This document shows, piece by piece, positions 24,038-25,574 of a stretch of 25,574 nt of DNA. The notes under the pieces were generated by a model, which worked only from the letters and a program-made list of their open reading frames with translations, was not told the origin of the DNA and made no database searches. Each line of letters opens with the position of its first letter. The stretch's first letter is position 1. The translations under genes were made by a program, and so were the position numbers. This stretch comes from Baffinella frigidus (Eukaryota; Cryptophyceae; Cryptomonadales; Baffinellaceae), in assembly GCA_026770585.1 (NCBI GenBank), contig MU647051.1, forward strand, positions 177,348 through 202,921, given 5' to 3'.

Positions 24038-24175
24038 CCACGCCAGACTGCTGGAGGGGGTAGCTCCCTTTGGGAACGCCAATTTTGGCGTTCAACTATG
24101 CCAAAAGTAAACAATTCCCCCTGATTCATTCCGGGGAATTGACTTTTGGCGACCCCTTCCAAGACTCTGGCGTGG
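24038..24175. mobile_element. MITE-like element, family D, copy 2
   Basis: CCACGCCAGACTGCTGGAGG at left, CCTTCCAAGACTCTGGCGTGG at right, inner pair CGCCAATTTTGGCG. The paralogous text at 23605-23625 (GCTGTGACGAGTGCCATGCT) lacks it. Confidence 0.8.
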
Positions 24176-24225
24176 TCAGCATTCTGCCATGCTGGTGTCA
24201 CTGAAGGGTTCTCTCGATATCCGAC

Positions 24226-24420
24226 ACCCTAAACCCTAAACCCTAAACCCTGCTCCCTAAACCCTGCACCCTAAACCCTAAACCCTAAAACCTGCACCCC
24301 AAACCCTGCACCCTAAACCATAAACCATAAACCCTAAACCCACCCAACACCCCACACCCCAACCCCCAAACCCACCCCACACCCTCAACCCCACACCCTA
24401 AACCCTCCACCCTACACCCC
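24226..24420 (+). repeat. Telomere-like array, CCCTAAA
   Basis: Ordered CCCTAAA at the left, degrading to CCCACACCCCAACCCCC at the right. It stops within 5 bp of a partial copy of meckelin exon 3. Confidence 0.9.
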
Positions 24421-24425
24421 ACCAT

Positions 24426-24470
24426 GAGGTGGCCGTCGAGCAATCCGCCCCCTTCATGACATACTTCACG
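24426..24470 (+). pseudogene. TMEM67: Partial copy of meckelin exon 3 (5' part)
   Basis: Reads EVAVEQSAPFMTYFT, matching the first 14 residues of exon 3 at 24605, then falls into AAACCCTAAT repeat. No AG directly in front (CACCATGAG). A broken duplicate. Confidence 0.8.
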
Positions 24471-24472
24471 CA

Positions 24473-24600
24473 AACCCTAATCCCTCAACCCTAAGCCCTC
24501 AACCATAAACCCCAACCCCACCCTCACCCCACCCTCACCCCACCCTCACCCCACCCTCACCCCACCCTCACCCCACCCTAAACCCACACCCTCCACCCCA
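24473..24600 (+). repeat. Telomere-like array and CACCCCACCCT decamers
   Basis: CCCTAATCCCTCAACCCTAAG followed by about six units of CACCCCACCCT. It ends at the acceptor CACCCCATCAG of exon 3. Confidence 0.9.
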
Positions 24601-24604
24601 TCAG

Positions 24605-24736
24605 GAGGTGACCGTCGAGCAGTCGGCGCCCTTCATGACGTACTTTATGGAAGCGGCGGCGAAGTGCTCCTCGGCGCGGAACGAAGAGGCGTGCCAGACG
24701 CTCGCGAACCTCTGCGCCCTCCAGCTCCACGATGAG
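24605..24736 (+). CDS. TMEM67: Meckelin, exon 3 (CQTLANLC motif)
   Basis: 132 bp in phase 0 between CCATCAG and GTCCCC. It starts EVTVEQSAPFMTYFMEAAAK, then CSSARNEEACQTLANLCALQ and LHDE. The CQxLxNxCxxxxxx signature after an AAxxC motif is one of the best-conserved parts of meckelin and directly follows the Cys-rich region, so this confirms the gene and the exon order. Donor GTCCCC is weak but similar to GTCCTC after exon 1. The rest of meckelin (beta-rich region, seven membrane segments) is not found downstream in the window. Confidence 0.8.
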
Positions 24737-24764
24737 GTCCCCCCACACGCGGCGGAGCACACGG

Positions 24765-24892
24765 CCTTTTTAAAACCCGGGGAGCTGTACACGCGTAGTA
24801 ATTTTCGTATGTTTGGTCACGTGCCCGCCCGCGTTTCGGGGGGACACGTGACCAACTCCGTACACAACGCGCACAATCGACTTTTAAAAAGG
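24765..24892. mobile_element. Palindromic element, family U
   Basis: Ends CCTTTTTAAAACCCGGGGAG / CGACTTTTAAAAAGG, with GTTTGGTCACGTG ... CACGTGACCAACT inside. The interior GTAGTAATTTTCGTATG resembles the core of family C. It lies between exon 3 and its first downstream partial copy. Confidence 0.8.
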
Positions 24893-24910
24893 GTGCTTGG
24901 GTAGCCTCGT

Positions 24911-24990
24911 GTGAAGTGCGCCTCTGCACGTGACGTGGAGGCGTGCCATACCTCGCGAACCTCTGCACCCTCCAGCTCCACGGCACGCCC
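24911..24990 (+). pseudogene. TMEM67: Partial copy 2 of meckelin exon 3
   Basis: Matches exon 3 from AAGTGCTCCTCGGC to CTCCAGCTCCACG, with a frame disruption (GCGTGCCATACCTCGCGAAC lacks bases relative to CQTLANLC). Bounded by element U on the left and element H on the right. Confidence 0.8.
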
Positions 24991-24997
24991 CCCCCCC

Positions 24998-25133
24998 CAC
25001 CAACCCTCACACGAGGAGCAAATCGTCGATTTGAACATCCCAGATTTACCCGGCCAGCCAGTCGAATTCGACTGGCTGGCCCAAGGAAATGGCTCCAAAA
25101 ACTCGTCGGTTTGCTCCGACCGTGAGGGTTGGG
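24998..25133. mobile_element. Hairpin element, family H, copy 3
   Basis: CACCAACCCTCACACGAGGA at left, CTCCGACCGTGAGGGTTGGG at right. Inner pair GGCCAGCCAGTCGAATTCGACTGGCTGGCC is a perfect palindrome (25052-25081). Confidence 0.85.
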
Positions 25134-25212
25134 AGGTGCTCCTCGGCACGGAATGCGGCGGCGTGTCAGATGCTCGCGAACCTCTGCACCCTCCAGCTCC
25201 ACGATGCGGTCC
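25134..25212 (+). pseudogene. TMEM67: Partial copy 3 of meckelin exon 3
   Basis: AGGTGCTCCTCGGCACGGAA then GCGGCGTGTCAGATGCTCGC, reading AACQMLANLCTLQLHDA in frame, followed by GTCCTC. The intact CQMLANLC motif and a donor like that of exon 1 mean this copy could be spliced, as an alternative to 24605. It begins exactly at the right end of element H. Confidence 0.7.
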
Positions 25213-25228
25213 TCATCTCAAGCCTTGC

Positions 25229-25345
25229 TAACTTTTTCTAAAAAGGGTTTCTCTCAACCGAAATTTACTAAGCAAACGGTTTGCTATTACCAGTAAGATC
25301 AAATTGTGTGGTAAATTTCGTTGACAGAAACGCTTTCTGGAAAGC
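25229..25345. mobile_element. Hairpin element, family C, copy 4 (diverged)
   Basis: CTTTTTCTAAAAAGGGTTTC at left, GAAACGCTTTCTGGAAAGC at right. Core CGAAATTTACTAAGC ... GTGTGGTAAATTTCG, loop TTACCAGTAAGATCA. Followed at once by a short remnant of exon 3 (CACCCTCTAGCTGCACGAC, 25346-25364). Confidence 0.75.
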
Positions 25346-25409
25346 ACCCTCTAGCTGCACGACACGGCCCTCTCACGCCAGATTGCTCAGGGGGGTTCGG
25401 CTCTCAACT

Positions 25410-25574
25410 CGTAAACCCCGAACCCTCAACTCTTCGCCCTCAACCCTCAACTCTTACACCCCTCCACCCTCAACCCTCAACCCGCCGGCACCTTCACCCT
25501 ACACCCCACACCCATACACCCCAAACCCTACACCATGCACCCTGAACCCTACACCCTACACCCTACACCCTGCA
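25410..25574 (+). repeat. Telomere-like array at window end
   Basis: CCCCGAACCCTCAACTCTTC passing into CCCTACACCCTACACCCTGC at the end of the window. No coding island detected. Confidence 0.85.

Larger units (their letters stand above)
23270..24225 (+). repeat. Tandem repeat of about 0.4 kb with insertions in copy 2
   Basis: Copy 1 (about 23270-23660) contains GGTGGTTACTTGCACCGGGC, ACTGGGGCGATAGATGGACC (itself duplicated at 23379), GAAATTAAGAGACGCTCCC and CATGCTGGTGTCACTGAAGG. Copy 2 (about 23755-24225) has the same blocks in order, but interrupted by MITE B at 23821-23943 and by element D at 24038-24175. No coding sequence recognised. Confidence 0.75.

Noticed and set aside
24645-25202. 185-residue minus-strand frame over the exon 3 copies
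   Set aside because: It crosses elements U and H and the antisense of meckelin exon copies. The plus strand holds the conserved CQTLANLC motif.
1-25574. rRNA, tRNA, transposase, reverse transcriptase or viral genes
   Set aside because: I looked for recognisable motifs of these on both strands and saw none. All mobile elements here appear non-autonomous.

Overview
This window reads as nuclear DNA of a eukaryote, not a bacterium. Coding sequence occurs as short GC-rich islands bounded by AG and GT, separated by long non-coding stretches. Those stretches are packed with hairpin-forming (MITE-like) elements, (GA)n/(CT)n microsatellites, minisatellites and interstitial arrays of telomere-like heptamers (CCCTAAA with CCCCAAA and CCCGAAA variants). 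The one gene I recognise is meckelin (TMEM67/MKS3), a ciliary transition-zone protein, so the organism should have cilia or flagella at some stage. TTTAGGG-type repeats, GC-rich wobble positions and repeat-swollen introns would suit a protist alga such as a chromerid or dinoflagellate, but this assignment is a guess.

Layout. 0-7.5 kb: almost entirely repeats, with one repeated acidic exon (1.8-2.2 kb), a satellite-like block (5.3-5.9 kb) and a 22-bp tandem array (6.2 kb). 7.5-10.5 kb: small plus-strand exon islands resembling the part of meckelin just before its first membrane segment, embedded in GA tracts and CCCCAAA/CCCTAAA arrays. 11.7-12.8 kb: a minus-strand four-exon gene for a 112-residue Gln/Tyr/Pro-rich protein, with canonical GT-AG phase-0 introns. 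13-15.8 kb: hairpin elements, two possible exon islands and a large telomere-like block. 15.9-17.4 kb: a broken duplicate of 19.16-20.1 kb, interrupted by a 528-bp insertion. 19.1-19.4 kb (minus) and 19.8-25.2 kb (plus): a divergent gene pair, an unidentified coiled-coil gene and the 5' half of meckelin (three phase-0 exons), whose introns hold nearly all the remaining repeats. The window ends inside the meckelin gene or shortly after its third exon.

The most interesting pattern is not a gene. Several hairpin elements or GA tracts sit between partial direct copies of an adjacent exon, so exon fragments of about 20-135 bp recur around each insertion. In one hairpin family the interior is conserved while the outer arms differ from copy to copy, the reverse of an ordinary MITE. 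In at least two places a paralogous empty site inside the window shows the insertion exactly, with TA target duplication. I saw no rRNA, tRNA, CRISPR array or bacterial-type operon.
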